Shown piece by piece: positions 17,188-26,657 of a stretch of 64,000 bases of DNA. The notes under the pieces were generated by a model. It had not been told where the DNA came from. It worked only from the letters and a program-made list of their open reading frames with translations, and searched no databases. Source of the stretch: Rhodocytophaga aerolata (lineage in GTDB: Bacteria; Bacteroidota; Bacteroidia; Cytophagales; 172606-1); the NCBI RefSeq assembly GCF_030503435.1, contig NZ_JAUKPO010000006.1, positions 248,001 through 312,000 of the forward strand, in the 5' to 3' direction. Position 1 is the stretch's first letter. The number at the start of each line of letters is the position of its first letter. Made by a program: the position numbers and the translations under genes.

Positions 17188-18582
17188 TTGAAAGAGTTCA
17201 CACGTAAGTTTATAGTATGGCTAAGTATTATTTCTTGCGTGTGGGCTTGTATACCAGAAGAGGAACTTTCTACCACAGACCCCTCTGCTGAATTAAGCTT
17301 TTCTGAAAAGGCCGTCGTGTTCGACACCATTTATACTGCTTTGCCAAGCATTACCCGCTGGCTTACTGTCTATAACCCCAACAAACGCGCAGTTACCATT
17401 AGCAATATTTATCTGGGCAACCAGGCAGACTCTCCATATGACGTTATAGTGAATGGCCGGCCTTTGCCGGAAGCTAAAAACGTGCGCTTACTCGGTGGAG
17501 ATAGTTTACTGGTATTAGTAAAAGCCTCGCTTGCTGCCCGTAACGAAGACTTGCCTTTTATTGTCTACGACTCGTTGATGTTTGAAACCAATGGCAACAG
17601 GCAAAATGTAAAACTGTTAGCCTGGGGGCAGGATGTGACGTTTGTCCGGTACAATGATTATATTACTTCCTGTAATAACACCTGGACGGCCGGAAAGCCT
17701 TACATACTGATGGACTCGCTGCAAATACCGCCAGATTGTAAACTTACGATGGAAGCAGGCACGCAGATATATAGCCGCCCCGGGGCAAAAATACTGGTAG
17801 ATGGAACATTAGAAATTCTGGGTACTCCGGAGAAGAAAGTGATTCTGGCAGATTTTAGGCAACTGAAAGATAATGCGCCAGGGCAATGGGGTGGACTTGT
17901 ATTCAACCAAACAAGTAAAATTAATATCATCAGAGGTGCTGAAATACGCAATGCCAATACCGGACTGGATGTGCAAATTTCCGACGAAGACATACTGCCT
18001 GATTTAACCCTGGAGAATACTATTATTAAGAATATGCTTCAGGCAGGCATAAAAGCCATTAATGCAGATATTTCATTAACCAATACGCTAATAACCAATT
18101 GTGTGGCTTCGCTGATAGATGTACGCGGAGGAGGCAATTATACCTGCAAGCACTGTACCTTTACCAGTTATAGTTTTGATTTTGCCAGAGAACTTCCGGC
18201 TGTATTGCTAAGTACAACCTATAAAAACCAGGATGGTAAACCGCAGATTGTACAGCCACTTTCCTGGGTTATGCAAAACAGTATTATTTGGGGTGGCAAT
18301 GGGTTTTCAGAAGAAATCCTGCTAACGCGCGATCCTGCTGTCGAAGTGACTATCCGGGCAGAAAACAGCCTGTTGAAAACGCGTATACAAGAAACTTTCT
18401 CAGGGAACGGAAATTTATTGAATATACCTGCCAGTCCATTATTTATTGATCCATCTATTCTTAATTTCCGTCCCGACTCCTTATCTCCAATTATTGATGC
18501 TGGCGTGCAGCTAAATGTTGCAGAGGACATTACCGGCAAAAAACGGGATGATAAGCCCGATATTGGGGCGTACGAGAGATAA
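17188..18582 (+). CDS. Parallel beta-helix lipoprotein
   Basis: 464 residues from a TTG start, the only start that keeps the lipoprotein signal (FIVWLSIISCVWAC, Cys 21). An N-terminal domain precedes a right-handed parallel beta-helix (about 165-400) rich in Asn/Ile/Thr turns (TLENTIIKNML, ADISLTNTLITNC, NSIIWGGNG). It ends with the KKRDDKPDIGAYER motif typical of choice-of-anchor Q / right-handed beta-helix proteins. It is probably surface-exposed. The beta-helix often binds or cuts polysaccharide, but no catalytic triad is obvious. It is only 18 bases after prfA, an unrelated neighbour. Confidence 0.78.
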   Translation: MKEFTRKFIVWLSIISCVWACIPEEELSTTDPSAELSFSEKAVVFDTIYTALPSITRWLTVYNPNKRAVTISNIYLGNQADSPYDVIVNGRPLPEAKNVRLLGGDSLLVLVKASLAARNEDLPFIVYDSLMFETNGNRQNVKLLAWGQDVTFVRYNDYITSCNNTWTAGKPYILMDSLQIPPDCKLTMEAGTQIYSRPGAKILVDGTLEILGTPEKKVILADFRQLKDNAPGQWGGLVFNQTSKINIIRGAEIRNANTGLDVQISDEDILPDLTLENTIIKNMLQAGIKAINADISLTNTLITNCVASLIDVRGGGNYTCKHCTFTSYSFDFARELPAVLLSTTYKNQDGKPQIVQPLSWVMQNSIIWGGNGFSEEILLTRDPAVEVTIRAENSLLKTRIQETFSGNGNLLNIPASPLFIDPSILNFRPDSLSPIIDAGVQLNVAEDITGKKRDDKPDIGAYER

Positions 18583-18607
18583 ATGCATTACATTACTGCT
18601 GTTTTAG

Positions 18608-19414
18608 TTAGTTGTTAACCTCAAAACTATCCGCATCCAGATGCGCAGGAAATTTCTGGCGGAAAGTTAGTAGTGCTTCTGCATCCAGGGTAATTGTTTG
18701 CATAATTTCATGGTCTGCCTGATGAAAAAGCTGTTCTCCTTTGGGTGAAATAAGTGCCGAATCGCCGCTATACGTATGGCCTTTCCAATCGGTACCTACC
18801 CGGTTTACCCCAAGCACATAACTCAAATTTTCAATGGCTCTGGCCTGCAGCAATGTACTCCAGGCATACCTGCGGGCAGATGGCCAGTTGGCTATATATA
18901 TCAGGCAATCGTAGACGGGTCCTCCGGAAGGATTCTTAGCGTCAATAGGGCTGTTGCGGCTCCATACCGGAAAACGTAAGTCATAGCAAATTAACGGGCA
19001 AATTCGCCAGCCTTTCAATTCTGTAATAATACGCGTTCTTCCGGCAGCATACACTTGGTGCTCTTCCGCCATGCGGAATAAATGCCGCTTGTCGTATACC
19101 TCATAGCTGCCATCTGGCCTCATCCAGAGTAAACGGTTGAAGTAGTTATCTTTTTCTTTTACTATATAACTGCCTGTGATAACAGCTCCTGTTTGAGCTG
19201 CCAGTTGTTTCATCCATTTAAAAGTACTCATGTTCATATGCTCAGCTAAGCGGGCGGCATCCATGCTGAAGCCTGTAGTAAACATCTCCGGTAGGACGAT
19301 TAAGTCGGTAGCATCTTTTAACTGCCATATTTTCTCTTCAAACATAGCCAGGTTAGCTATGGTATCTTCCCAATGGAGGGTTGATTGAATAAGGGTAACT
19401 TTCAAATTTTCCAT
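18608..19414 (-). CDS. Omega-amidase (carbon-nitrogen hydrolase, YafV/Nit2-type)
   Basis: 268 residues. The nitrilase-superfamily catalytic triad is visible: E43 (LPEMFTTGFS), K109 (EVYDKRHLF) and C143 (PLICYDLRFP). The FTTGFSM context and CYDLRFPVWSRN are characteristic of omega-amidases, which hydrolyse 2-oxoglutaramate or 2-oxosuccinamate to 2-oxoglutarate or oxaloacetate and ammonia. The next gene on the strand is a methionine/glutamine-type aminotransferase. Together they can form the glutamine transaminase/omega-amidase route, which pulls transamination of the methionine keto acid to completion. Confidence 0.88.
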   Translation of the reverse strand: MENLKVTLIQSTLHWEDTIANLAMFEEKIWQLKDATDLIVLPEMFTTGFSMDAARLAEHMNMSTFKWMKQLAAQTGAVITGSYIVKEKDNYFNRLLWMRPDGSYEVYDKRHLFRMAEEHQVYAAGRTRIITELKGWRICPLICYDLRFPVWSRNSPIDAKNPSGGPVYDCLIYIANWPSARRYAWSTLLQARAIENLSYVLGVNRVGTDWKGHTYSGDSALISPKGEQLFHQADHEIMQTITLDAEALLTFRQKFPAHLDADSFEVNN

Positions 19415-19493
19415 GTATAAGATATAATGTCAGGCTGGCAGCACAATTTTTAATTTACTACATACAGATAGGCGAAGAATATAGCAAACGGCA

Positions 19494-20648
19494 TTATATG
19501 CGCATTAACCGTTCAACGGCTTTTTCTAGAGTTTCGTCTTTTTTTGCAAAGCAAAAACGCAATACGCGTTGGTCTGTAGCCTCTTTATAAAACGCAGAAA
19601 CCGGAATAGTAGCTACCCCATATTCTTTTGTGAGCCTGGTAGCATAAGCTGCATCTGCTTCATCACTTAAATGTGCATAAGACCCCAGCTGAAAATAACT
19701 ACCAGAGCAAGGTAACAGGCGGAAGCGGGTTTGAGCCATCATCTGGCGGAATTTATCACGTTTCTCCTGGTAAAAATCTGGCAAGGTTTCATAGGTTTCT
19801 GGCTTCTTCAGGTATTCTGCTAAGGCATATTGGGTGGCTGTATGTGTAGAGAATACTAGAAACTGATGTACTTTGCGTAGTTCCTTCGTCAAATTTGCCG
19901 GGGCAATACAATATCCTACCTTCCATCCAGTAGCATGGTAAGTTTTCCCAAAGGATGACATGATAAAGCTGCGCTCACGTAATAGAGGTTCCCGGGCAAT
20001 GCTGTAATGAGGTTCGCCATCAAAAATAATATGCTCATATACTTCATCACTGATCAGGAATATATCAGAGTCTTTAAGAATAGCTGTTAATTGATCTATA
20101 TCCGGCTTGCGCAGAATGGAACCAGTTGGATTATGGGGGGTGTTAATAATCAGCAAACGCGTACGGCTGGTAATTGCTTGTTTCAATTGCTGCCAGGGTA
20201 TACGATAGGTTTCTCCTTCCAGGGAAAGGCGGATTGCTTTGCCGCCGCATAATTCTATAGCTGGAATATAGCTGTCATAACATGGCTCAAATACGATTAC
20301 TTCATCACCGGGACGTACTACAGCCGTAATGGCCGCAAAAAGACCTTCCGTGGCACCGGTAGTAACGGTTACTTCTGTTACCGGATCAGGAGCAAAGCCA
20401 TAGCAGCGTTCTGTTTTACTGGCAATTTGTTCGCGAAGAGCTAATAACCCTTCCATGGGAGCATACTGGTTATACCCCATTTTCATATAATGTGCAATCA
20501 GATCAATTAATTCCGGAGAGCAGGCAAAATCCGGTGCGCCCTGCGACAAACTGATGGCACCAACTTCCTGAGCCATGCGGGACATAACCGTGAAAATAGT
20601 AGTACCCACCCAGGGTAATTTAGAATGAACAGACAATGATGGTAACAA
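19494..20648 (-). CDS. Methionine/glutamine-type aminotransferase (class I/II PLP)
   Basis: 384 residues. It shows class I aminotransferase marks: an N-terminal LSQGAPDF, NPTG at 173-176, SDEVYEH at 200-206 and PLP lysine K235 in SSFGKTYH, followed by TGWKVGY. This pattern fits the YbdL/methionine aminotransferase branch, which converts 4-methylthio-2-oxobutanoate to methionine, usually with glutamine as donor. It lies 79 bases upstream of the omega-amidase on the same strand, supporting a methionine-salvage role. The substrate is inferred from the branch and neighbour, not proven. Confidence 0.85.
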   Translation of the reverse strand: MLPSLSVHSKLPWVGTTIFTVMSRMAQEVGAISLSQGAPDFACSPELIDLIAHYMKMGYNQYAPMEGLLALREQIASKTERCYGFAPDPVTEVTVTTGATEGLFAAITAVVRPGDEVIVFEPCYDSYIPAIELCGGKAIRLSLEGETYRIPWQQLKQAITSRTRLLIINTPHNPTGSILRKPDIDQLTAILKDSDIFLISDEVYEHIIFDGEPHYSIAREPLLRERSFIMSSFGKTYHATGWKVGYCIAPANLTKELRKVHQFLVFSTHTATQYALAEYLKKPETYETLPDFYQEKRDKFRQMMAQTRFRLLPCSGSYFQLGSYAHLSDEADAAYATRLTKEYGVATIPVSAFYKEATDQRVLRFCFAKKDETLEKAVERLMRI

Positions 20649-20915
20649 GTATAGGTAATGTTTAAGGTATTCGTAAATATACGGATAGATACACTATTTC
20701 GCACATAAACCAATAGTACAATCAAAATTACGACGTTTGTAGAGGTGGTTCTACTTTTAGATAGGGAGACAACAGTATATACCCCTATATGATATTTTTA
20801 CATAAGCTAAACATTTTCATATTTGTTAGCTGAATAATACAATAACTTTTGCTTTATCGATGCGTTCTACCTTAATAATGTTATATTTTTAATAATTATT
20901 TGATGGGGAACAGTT

Positions 20916-21278
20916 ATGGAAATAAAAAAAGTACTACTCGTTGGATGTTTGAGTGTGTTTTCCGCCACCTATGGAATGGCACAAGCAGTTAAAAATGATT
21001 ATTATCAGCCCAGTTTTACAAAGTCTTATGACCCGGCAGAGGAAGATGCCATGAGCTTGTATGTAGATGAAGAGGATAAACCTGGCAGTTTCCAGAGAGA
21101 TGCAGGGCTGACGTTGAGAGACGAAAAACAGTCAAAAAGATCCAGTAAAAAACTGGAGAAAGCTTACGAAAAATCTGCTAAACAACAAAAGAAGGTCAAC
21201 CGGATGCAGGAGCAAAAAATCCGTAAAAATGAACGGGCCTATTTCCGGGAAGCCCGCAAAGAGAACAAAAAGGCCTGA
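20916..21278 (+). CDS. Small secreted lysine-rich protein
   Basis: 120 residues with a signal peptide (about 1-23, ending GMAQA). The mature part starts acidic (SYDPAEEDAMSLYVDEEDK) and ends strongly basic and helical (KKLEKAYEKSAKQQKKVNR). A charged coiled coil at about 70-118 is likely. I do not recognise a family. It is monocistronic with a terminator at 21320-21352. A periplasmic or surface location is inferred from the signal peptide. Confidence 0.7.
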   Translation: MEIKKVLLVGCLSVFSATYGMAQAVKNDYYQPSFTKSYDPAEEDAMSLYVDEEDKPGSFQRDAGLTLRDEKQSKRSSKKLEKAYEKSAKQQKKVNRMQEQKIRKNERAYFREARKENKKA

Positions 21279-21319
21279 TTACTTAACTCTTTGTTTAGAA
21301 GCTATAGATCTATTCCATT

Positions 21320-21352
21320 AAAAGTCTGCTGATGCAAAGCAGACTTTTTTGT
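21320..21352 (+). terminator. Intrinsic terminator
   Basis: AAAAGTCTGCT-gatgca-AGCAGACTTTTTT hairpin followed by a T-run, about 40 bases after the small secreted protein gene. Confidence 0.8.
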
Positions 21353-21615
21353 TTGTCCTCACTCCTGTTAACTGCGCATTTTGTCAGCTTCAATAAAGGC
21401 TGTCTGCCTAACTATAGCTACTAAACAAACTTATGCACATACGTATATAAAGGCTCTTCTTAAGTATATCAACCGCTTTACTATTTAGATTGGAATCAAC
21501 CCCTCTTTTATTTGACACACCTTAGATAATTTTGTATTTTTCCGGAGTTGCTCGAAAGAAAGGAGAGTCTATCGAAAGGCATCTTCCATCCGCTTCCCAA
21601 GCTCCGATAAAGTAC
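21353..21615. other. Upstream region of the TonB receptor operon
   Basis: It contains TAATTTTG at 21527-21534, a good match to the Bacteroidota -7 element, but no well-spaced TTTG. A TTG codon inside this element opens the receptor frame. I therefore place the real start downstream, at the ATG at 21616. Nothing else coding is seen. Confidence 0.4.
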
Positions 21616-24027
21616 ATGTTCATCTTCAGTAAATTTCTCAGATATAGCTCATACTTTTTACCCGCCACAAGGCAATGGATAAGTTTGTTTATACTGCTTT
21701 CTATCTGTACTACTCAAAGTTTTGCCATAGCTGTGCTGGAAGGAACACTGATAGATAAAACCTCTAAAAAGCCTGTTCCAGGGGCTACCATCTATGTAGC
21801 CGCACTTGCCAAAGGTACCATTGCCGACGACAAGGGCTATTTTTCTCTAAGTTTACCGGAAGACGAATATGTTATCTCCTTTTCGGCAGTTGGGTACAAA
21901 ACCCAGGTAAAGCAATTAGATATTGTGAGCAATACAACGATGGTGGTAGAAATGGAGGAAGACATAAAGCAGATACAAGAAATTGTTGTCCGGGGCAAAG
22001 GGATCGATGAAAATGTGAAGAGTGTGCAAATGAGCAGGATTACCCTGGATCTGGTAAATATCAATAAAATTCCACTTGTATTTGGAGAAGCTGATATTAT
22101 TAAAGCTATTCTGCTGCAACCGGGTATCTCTACAGTAGGGGAGGGCGCCGGTGGCTTTAATGTTCGCGGAGGCCGCGTAGACCAGAACCTGGTCCTGTTG
22201 GATGAGGCTCCCATTTTCAACACTTCACACCTGTTGGGCTTTTTTACCAACGTAAATCCCGATGCTGTACAAGAAGCTGCCTTATATAAAGGCAATATAC
22301 CGGCTGCCTATGGAGGTAGACTTTCATCGCTGTTGTTAATGCAAACAAAAACCGGAAATGCTGACAAATTAAATATTACCGGTGGAATTAGCACAATCAG
22401 CAGCCGCCTTTCGGTAGATGGCCCCCTTATAAAAGACAAACTCACTTTTCTGGCGAGTGGCCGCGTGGCTTACCCAAACTTGATTCTTAGCCTGTTCCCT
22501 AAAATTTTTAATGGCAGCCGGGCTTTTTTCTACGATGGAAACGCCCGGCTGGATTTCCGCCTAAATGATAAGAACCGCCTTTCGTTAACTGGCTACACAA
22601 GCTACGATGATTTTAAATTTCCGCAGGATACCCTATATGGATGGCAAACACATAATGCCACTTTTCAATGGAAAACGCTGCTGCGTTCTAACCTGGCGTT
22701 TAGCTTTCATGCCATACATAGCCATTATCAGTTTAATACAAAAGGATTACAGCCACAGTATGCATTTTTACTATCTTCAATTGTCAGGCATCAGGAGCTG
22801 AAGGGGCAGCTAAGTTATACTTCAGGTAACCACCGGTTGGAAGCAGGAGCTTCCGCCATTAAATATAAGCTGGACCCAGGTAGCTTAAAGCCCTCCGGCG
22901 ACCAATCGAATATTAATCCATTTATTGCCCGCAAAGAACATGCGCTTGAATACAGTGCCTACATCAGTGACGAATGGACCCTATCGCCAGTGATTACTTT
23001 ACAGGCGGGCCTTAGGTATTCAGCCTACCAAAGCCGGGGGCCCGGAAACGTATATATTTATGAAGCAGATGTGCCCAGGAGAGAAGAAACAATTATAGAT
23101 ACCGTTTCTTACAACGGCCGCAAATCCATTAAATCGTATGGCGGATGGGAACCCAGAGTAGCTGTGAAAATAGGGTTGGGAGCTGCTACCTCTCTAAAAA
23201 TGAGTTACAACCGTACCCGCCAGTACCTGCATTTAATCTCAAATACTACGGCCATTTCGCCGGTAGATTTCTGGAAAGGGAGCGATCTATATGTGCCTCC
23301 TCAAGTAGCCGAACAGGGAGCCATTGGTATCTTCCGGAATTTTGCAGGAAATACCTATGCCACTTCTGTGGAAGCTTATTATAAAACAATACAGAATATG
23401 GTGGAATACCGGAATGGAGCTACCTTATTGCTTAATCCACTATTGGAGTCAGATCTGTTGCGGGCAAAAGGCAAAGCATACGGGGTAGAATTATTGGTGC
23501 AGAAAGTAGAAGGAAAGCTAACAGGTCAGGTAGGCTATACATACTCCCGTTCGTTAACGGCTGTGCAAACGCCTTTTGCACTTAATCAAGTTAATGGAGG
23601 TGCCTATTATCCATCCAATTTCGACAGGCCGCATAATCTTACTATTTCTACCCAGTGGAAAACTGGCCGTGGCTGGACTATGGGAACTAACTTTGTATAT
23701 ACCACTGGCCGGCCGGCTACTTATCCTGATAGTAAATATATTCTGAACAACCGCACAATCATTGGGTACTCCAGACGCAATGCCGACCGTATTCCGGATT
23801 ACCATCGCCTGGATGTATCTTTCAGCTACGACACACGCAAAGTATATGCAGAGACACAAACAACTAAAAAGCACTACAGCGTATGGGTATTCTCTATATA
23901 TAATATGTATGCTCGTAAAAATCCGTATTCAATCTATTTTAGTAATGATAACAGCCGTGCCCAGGCGTACCGTCTGGCGGTATTTGGTATGTTTATCCCC
24001 TCAATTACCTGGAACTTGTATTTTTAG
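21616..24027 (+). CDS. TonB-dependent outer-membrane receptor with CarboxypepD_reg-like domain
   Basis: 803 residues from the ATG at 21616. The longer frame from 21532 starts with TTG inside a promoter element and is rejected. A long signal region leads to a carboxypeptidase-regulatory-like domain (about 42-115, with PVPGATIYVA and GYKTQVKQLDI). A plug (about 140-250, with FNVRGGRVDQNLVLLDEAPIF and AYGGRLSSLL) and a C-terminal beta-barrel ending in WNLYF follow. It imports an unidentified ligand across the outer membrane, powered by TonB. It is the first gene of an operon with DUF4249 and Kelch lipoproteins; no SusD gene is present. Confidence 0.9.
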   Translation: MFIFSKFLRYSSYFLPATRQWISLFILLSICTTQSFAIAVLEGTLIDKTSKKPVPGATIYVAALAKGTIADDKGYFSLSLPEDEYVISFSAVGYKTQVKQLDIVSNTTMVVEMEEDIKQIQEIVVRGKGIDENVKSVQMSRITLDLVNINKIPLVFGEADIIKAILLQPGISTVGEGAGGFNVRGGRVDQNLVLLDEAPIFNTSHLLGFFTNVNPDAVQEAALYKGNIPAAYGGRLSSLLLMQTKTGNADKLNITGGISTISSRLSVDGPLIKDKLTFLASGRVAYPNLILSLFPKIFNGSRAFFYDGNARLDFRLNDKNRLSLTGYTSYDDFKFPQDTLYGWQTHNATFQWKTLLRSNLAFSFHAIHSHYQFNTKGLQPQYAFLLSSIVRHQELKGQLSYTSGNHRLEAGASAIKYKLDPGSLKPSGDQSNINPFIARKEHALEYSAYISDEWTLSPVITLQAGLRYSAYQSRGPGNVYIYEADVPRREETIIDTVSYNGRKSIKSYGGWEPRVAVKIGLGAATSLKMSYNRTRQYLHLISNTTAISPVDFWKGSDLYVPPQVAEQGAIGIFRNFAGNTYATSVEAYYKTIQNMVEYRNGATLLLNPLLESDLLRAKGKAYGVELLVQKVEGKLTGQVGYTYSRSLTAVQTPFALNQVNGGAYYPSNFDRPHNLTISTQWKTGRGWTMGTNFVYTTGRPATYPDSKYILNNRTIIGYSRRNADRIPDYHRLDVSFSYDTRKVYAETQTTKKHYSVWVFSIYNMYARKNPYSIYFSNDNSRAQAYRLAVFGMFIPSITWNLYF

Positions 24028-24032
24028 CGTAT

Positions 24033-25064
24033 ATGTTCAAAAGTATAGTATATTATAGTTGGCTGGTATGGATGCTCTCTTCCTGCATTAATGAAATAGA
24101 ACTGCCTATTCGCAGCGAGTCTCCCAGACTAGTAGTGGAAGGCATGATTACCAATGAAAAGCCTCCTTACATTGTCCGCCTGTTTACCACCGGAGATTTT
24201 TTGTCGTCCCGGTATCCGCCGGCATCCCTTGGCGTACAAAGTGCCCTGGTTACTATTACTGATAATACCGGAAGAAGTACAACGTTGAAAGCTGTATTAG
24301 AACAACCAGGTGTATACCAGACGGTCGATTCTACCTTTCGGGGAGAAATAGGCCGATTGTATACCCTAGCGGTACGTATGCCAGATGGAAAAACATTTCA
24401 GTCGCAACCCGAGCAGCTTTTACCCGTGCCTGTGCTAGACGAACTCAAAGCCAAATTTGTGGATGTACCCGACCGTTCGCAGCCCAGCGGCTACCAGGTA
24501 CTGGTAGATACCCAAGACCCAGTAGAAACAGCTAATTATTACCGGTGGTCAGCTTACGGCTATGTGCGGCGCGAATCCGAAGGTTTGCCGATGATAGGGG
24601 GAGGTATATGTTGTAAGTCTTGCTGGCTACTAATTGCCAATAATGAGGTAAACATATTCTCTGATGCCAACATCAATGGCAACCGCATACAAGAAAGGTT
24701 TGCGTTGTTTTCTCCTTTTTATGTACGGGGTAAGCAGTATGTGGAAGTAAGCCAGTATTCTCTGACGAGAGAAGCCTATCAGTTCTGGAAATTACTGGAT
24801 GAACAGCAAACAAGAACAGGTAGTTTATTCGATCCGCAGCCTGCTCCCATAGAGGGAAATATATACAATGTGGAAAATACAAATGAATTGGCTTTAGGCT
24901 ATTTTGGCGCTTCGGCTGTTTCCCGCCGGCGTTTAATTATTGCAGGCGATACGGTTACGATGTTCCCGGATTATCAAAAGGCCTTTGTTCCGCTAGGCCC
25001 CAAAGATTGCAGGTTTGCTTTTCCCAATGCTTCTTTTTTTCCTCCGGAAAATTGGCTGCGCTAA
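24033..25064 (+). CDS. DUF4249 lipoprotein
   Basis: 343 residues. It has a lipoprotein signal with an LSSC lipobox, then the DUF4249 start (LVVEGMITNEKPPYIVRLFTTGDF) and the DDQQ-rich C-terminal region with YQFWKLLDEQQ and LGYFGASAVSRRR. DUF4249 proteins are almost always paired with a TonB receptor in Bacteroidota and are thought to be surface-exposed partners. Here only 5 bases separate it from the receptor stop. The cluster of Cys residues (GGGICCKSCW) is notable, but its role is unknown. Confidence 0.87.
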   Translation: MFKSIVYYSWLVWMLSSCINEIELPIRSESPRLVVEGMITNEKPPYIVRLFTTGDFLSSRYPPASLGVQSALVTITDNTGRSTTLKAVLEQPGVYQTVDSTFRGEIGRLYTLAVRMPDGKTFQSQPEQLLPVPVLDELKAKFVDVPDRSQPSGYQVLVDTQDPVETANYYRWSAYGYVRRESEGLPMIGGGICCKSCWLLIANNEVNIFSDANINGNRIQERFALFSPFYVRGKQYVEVSQYSLTREAYQFWKLLDEQQTRTGSLFDPQPAPIEGNIYNVENTNELALGYFGASAVSRRRLIIAGDTVTMFPDYQKAFVPLGPKDCRFAFPNASFFPPENWLR

Positions 25065-25096
25065 CCCTATACATAGTATTTTACTTTCTTATTCGT

Positions 25097-26416
25097 ATGA
25101 ATAATCTATCTATCCTTCTAACGTTTTTCTGTTTTCTGCTACTGGCTGTGGGGGCCTGCCAGAAAAAAGAGGAGGTAATTCCAACAATGCCCCAGGTAGA
25201 TATAATCAGCGCATTTAGCTTAAATCAAACCGCTGCCCTGGCCAGAGGTACACTCTCAGAGGTGAGTAAAAGTGCTGCAGAAGAATACGGAATCGTGTGG
25301 GGTACATCGCCCGAACCAGACATGTCAGGCAGCAAAAAACCGGTGCCCTATACAGTAGGTGTTTATACCTTTTCTTTGCCTTTAGAGGACCTGATTATTG
25401 GCCTGACCTATTATGTACGGGCGTATGTGCGTAACAACAGCCAGACAGCATATAGTAAAACCATCAGTTTTGTTCACCAGGGGCCTTTTGTATGGAGATT
25501 ATTGCCAAGTGTTAGCTGGTCCGACAGGCAACATACGGCTTATAGCACCGCTGTTAATGGGGGTGTCTTTGTCATTCGTCCATTGAATCAGATAGATACG
25601 GAGGTATGGCTATATATACCTAGAAGCGATACGTGGTTTAAACGGGATAACCTCAATACGCCTTCTTCCAGGTATGATCCACTACTCATTACACTAAACA
25701 AGTTTGGCGGAGAAGCTACTTTTATTGCAGGCGGTTATCAAATCAATGAAAATGTACCGGAGAGAAATGTGTACCTGCGCGATTGTTTTGGTTTCGACTT
25801 ATATGGCAATGGCAAGGGGTGGGACTATTTTGATTTTCCGTTCGGTAACTCGTTGCTTACGCATTTTGTGATCGACAACCGGGCCTATGCCTTATCTATG
25901 AATACCCGCAGAGACTTTGCCGAGTTTCTGAATGGCGTGATCTGGAATGTGAAAAAACCTTTTCCCGGCAATTTCCTGGGACGATATGTTTCTTTTTCCG
26001 TGGGTACCAAAGGATATGTACTGGTAGAAAGTACCGGCACCACTGCCCCAACGAAAGATTTCTATGAATATGACCCCGACACCGATACCTGGACAAAAAA
26101 AGCAGACTTTCCGGGAAGAGACCGGATGAATGGAGTAGCGTTTGCCGTAGACGGAAAAGGGTATTATGGCGCAGGCCAGGCAAAAGATGCTATTGAAGGT
26201 TTGCGCGATCTGTGGCAATACGACCCCAAGGAAGATACCTGGAAAAAGTTTGCTGATTTTCCAGGGGTAGGCAATGTGCGGCTTATCGCAAATACGATAG
26301 AAGATAAAGTATACATGGGATTAGGCTTTGGTCTGGAAGCTTCCACTGCCGGTGCAGAACAATATAGCAGGGCGTACGATTATTGGGAGTTTTCTCCCAA
26401 AGGAAATATACAGTAA
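25097..26416 (+). CDS. Kelch-repeat lipoprotein with N-terminal FN3-like domain
   Basis: 439 residues from the ATG at 25097 (MNNLSILL). The frame is open for 30 codons upstream, within the DUF4249 gene end, but the lipoprotein signal begins here (LAVGAC lipobox). After a domain of about 90 residues resembling an FN3 fold (AEEYGIVWGTSP, YYVRAYVRNN), Kelch-type repeats form a propeller (YEYDPDTDTWTKKADFPG, LWQYDPKEDTWKKFADFPG). It is third in the TonB receptor operon, so it is probably a surface partner that binds ligand or matrix. No catalytic residues are seen. Confidence 0.8.
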   Translation: MNNLSILLTFFCFLLLAVGACQKKEEVIPTMPQVDIISAFSLNQTAALARGTLSEVSKSAAEEYGIVWGTSPEPDMSGSKKPVPYTVGVYTFSLPLEDLIIGLTYYVRAYVRNNSQTAYSKTISFVHQGPFVWRLLPSVSWSDRQHTAYSTAVNGGVFVIRPLNQIDTEVWLYIPRSDTWFKRDNLNTPSSRYDPLLITLNKFGGEATFIAGGYQINENVPERNVYLRDCFGFDLYGNGKGWDYFDFPFGNSLLTHFVIDNRAYALSMNTRRDFAEFLNGVIWNVKKPFPGNFLGRYVSFSVGTKGYVLVESTGTTAPTKDFYEYDPDTDTWTKKADFPGRDRMNGVAFAVDGKGYYGAGQAKDAIEGLRDLWQYDPKEDTWKKFADFPGVGNVRLIANTIEDKVYMGLGFGLEASTAGAEQYSRAYDYWEFSPKGNIQ

Positions 26417-26657
26417 CTACAACAGAAGCCAGGCAATTCAGGAAAGCTGGAAAATCACCGGCAATAACAGCAGAAGAACTATTGCCTATATTCCCGGACA
26501 AGATTAGCAGATTACTCCGCATATATACATACTCCCATAAGGTTTGACACAATGCTTTACCATCAGATAATTTGCGGTAACTTCCTGGAAAAAGCTTGCA
26601 TTGTTGTGAAAAGAACCATAGCATTACAGAGATTTTAGTAGTTAACCACCACAACCT

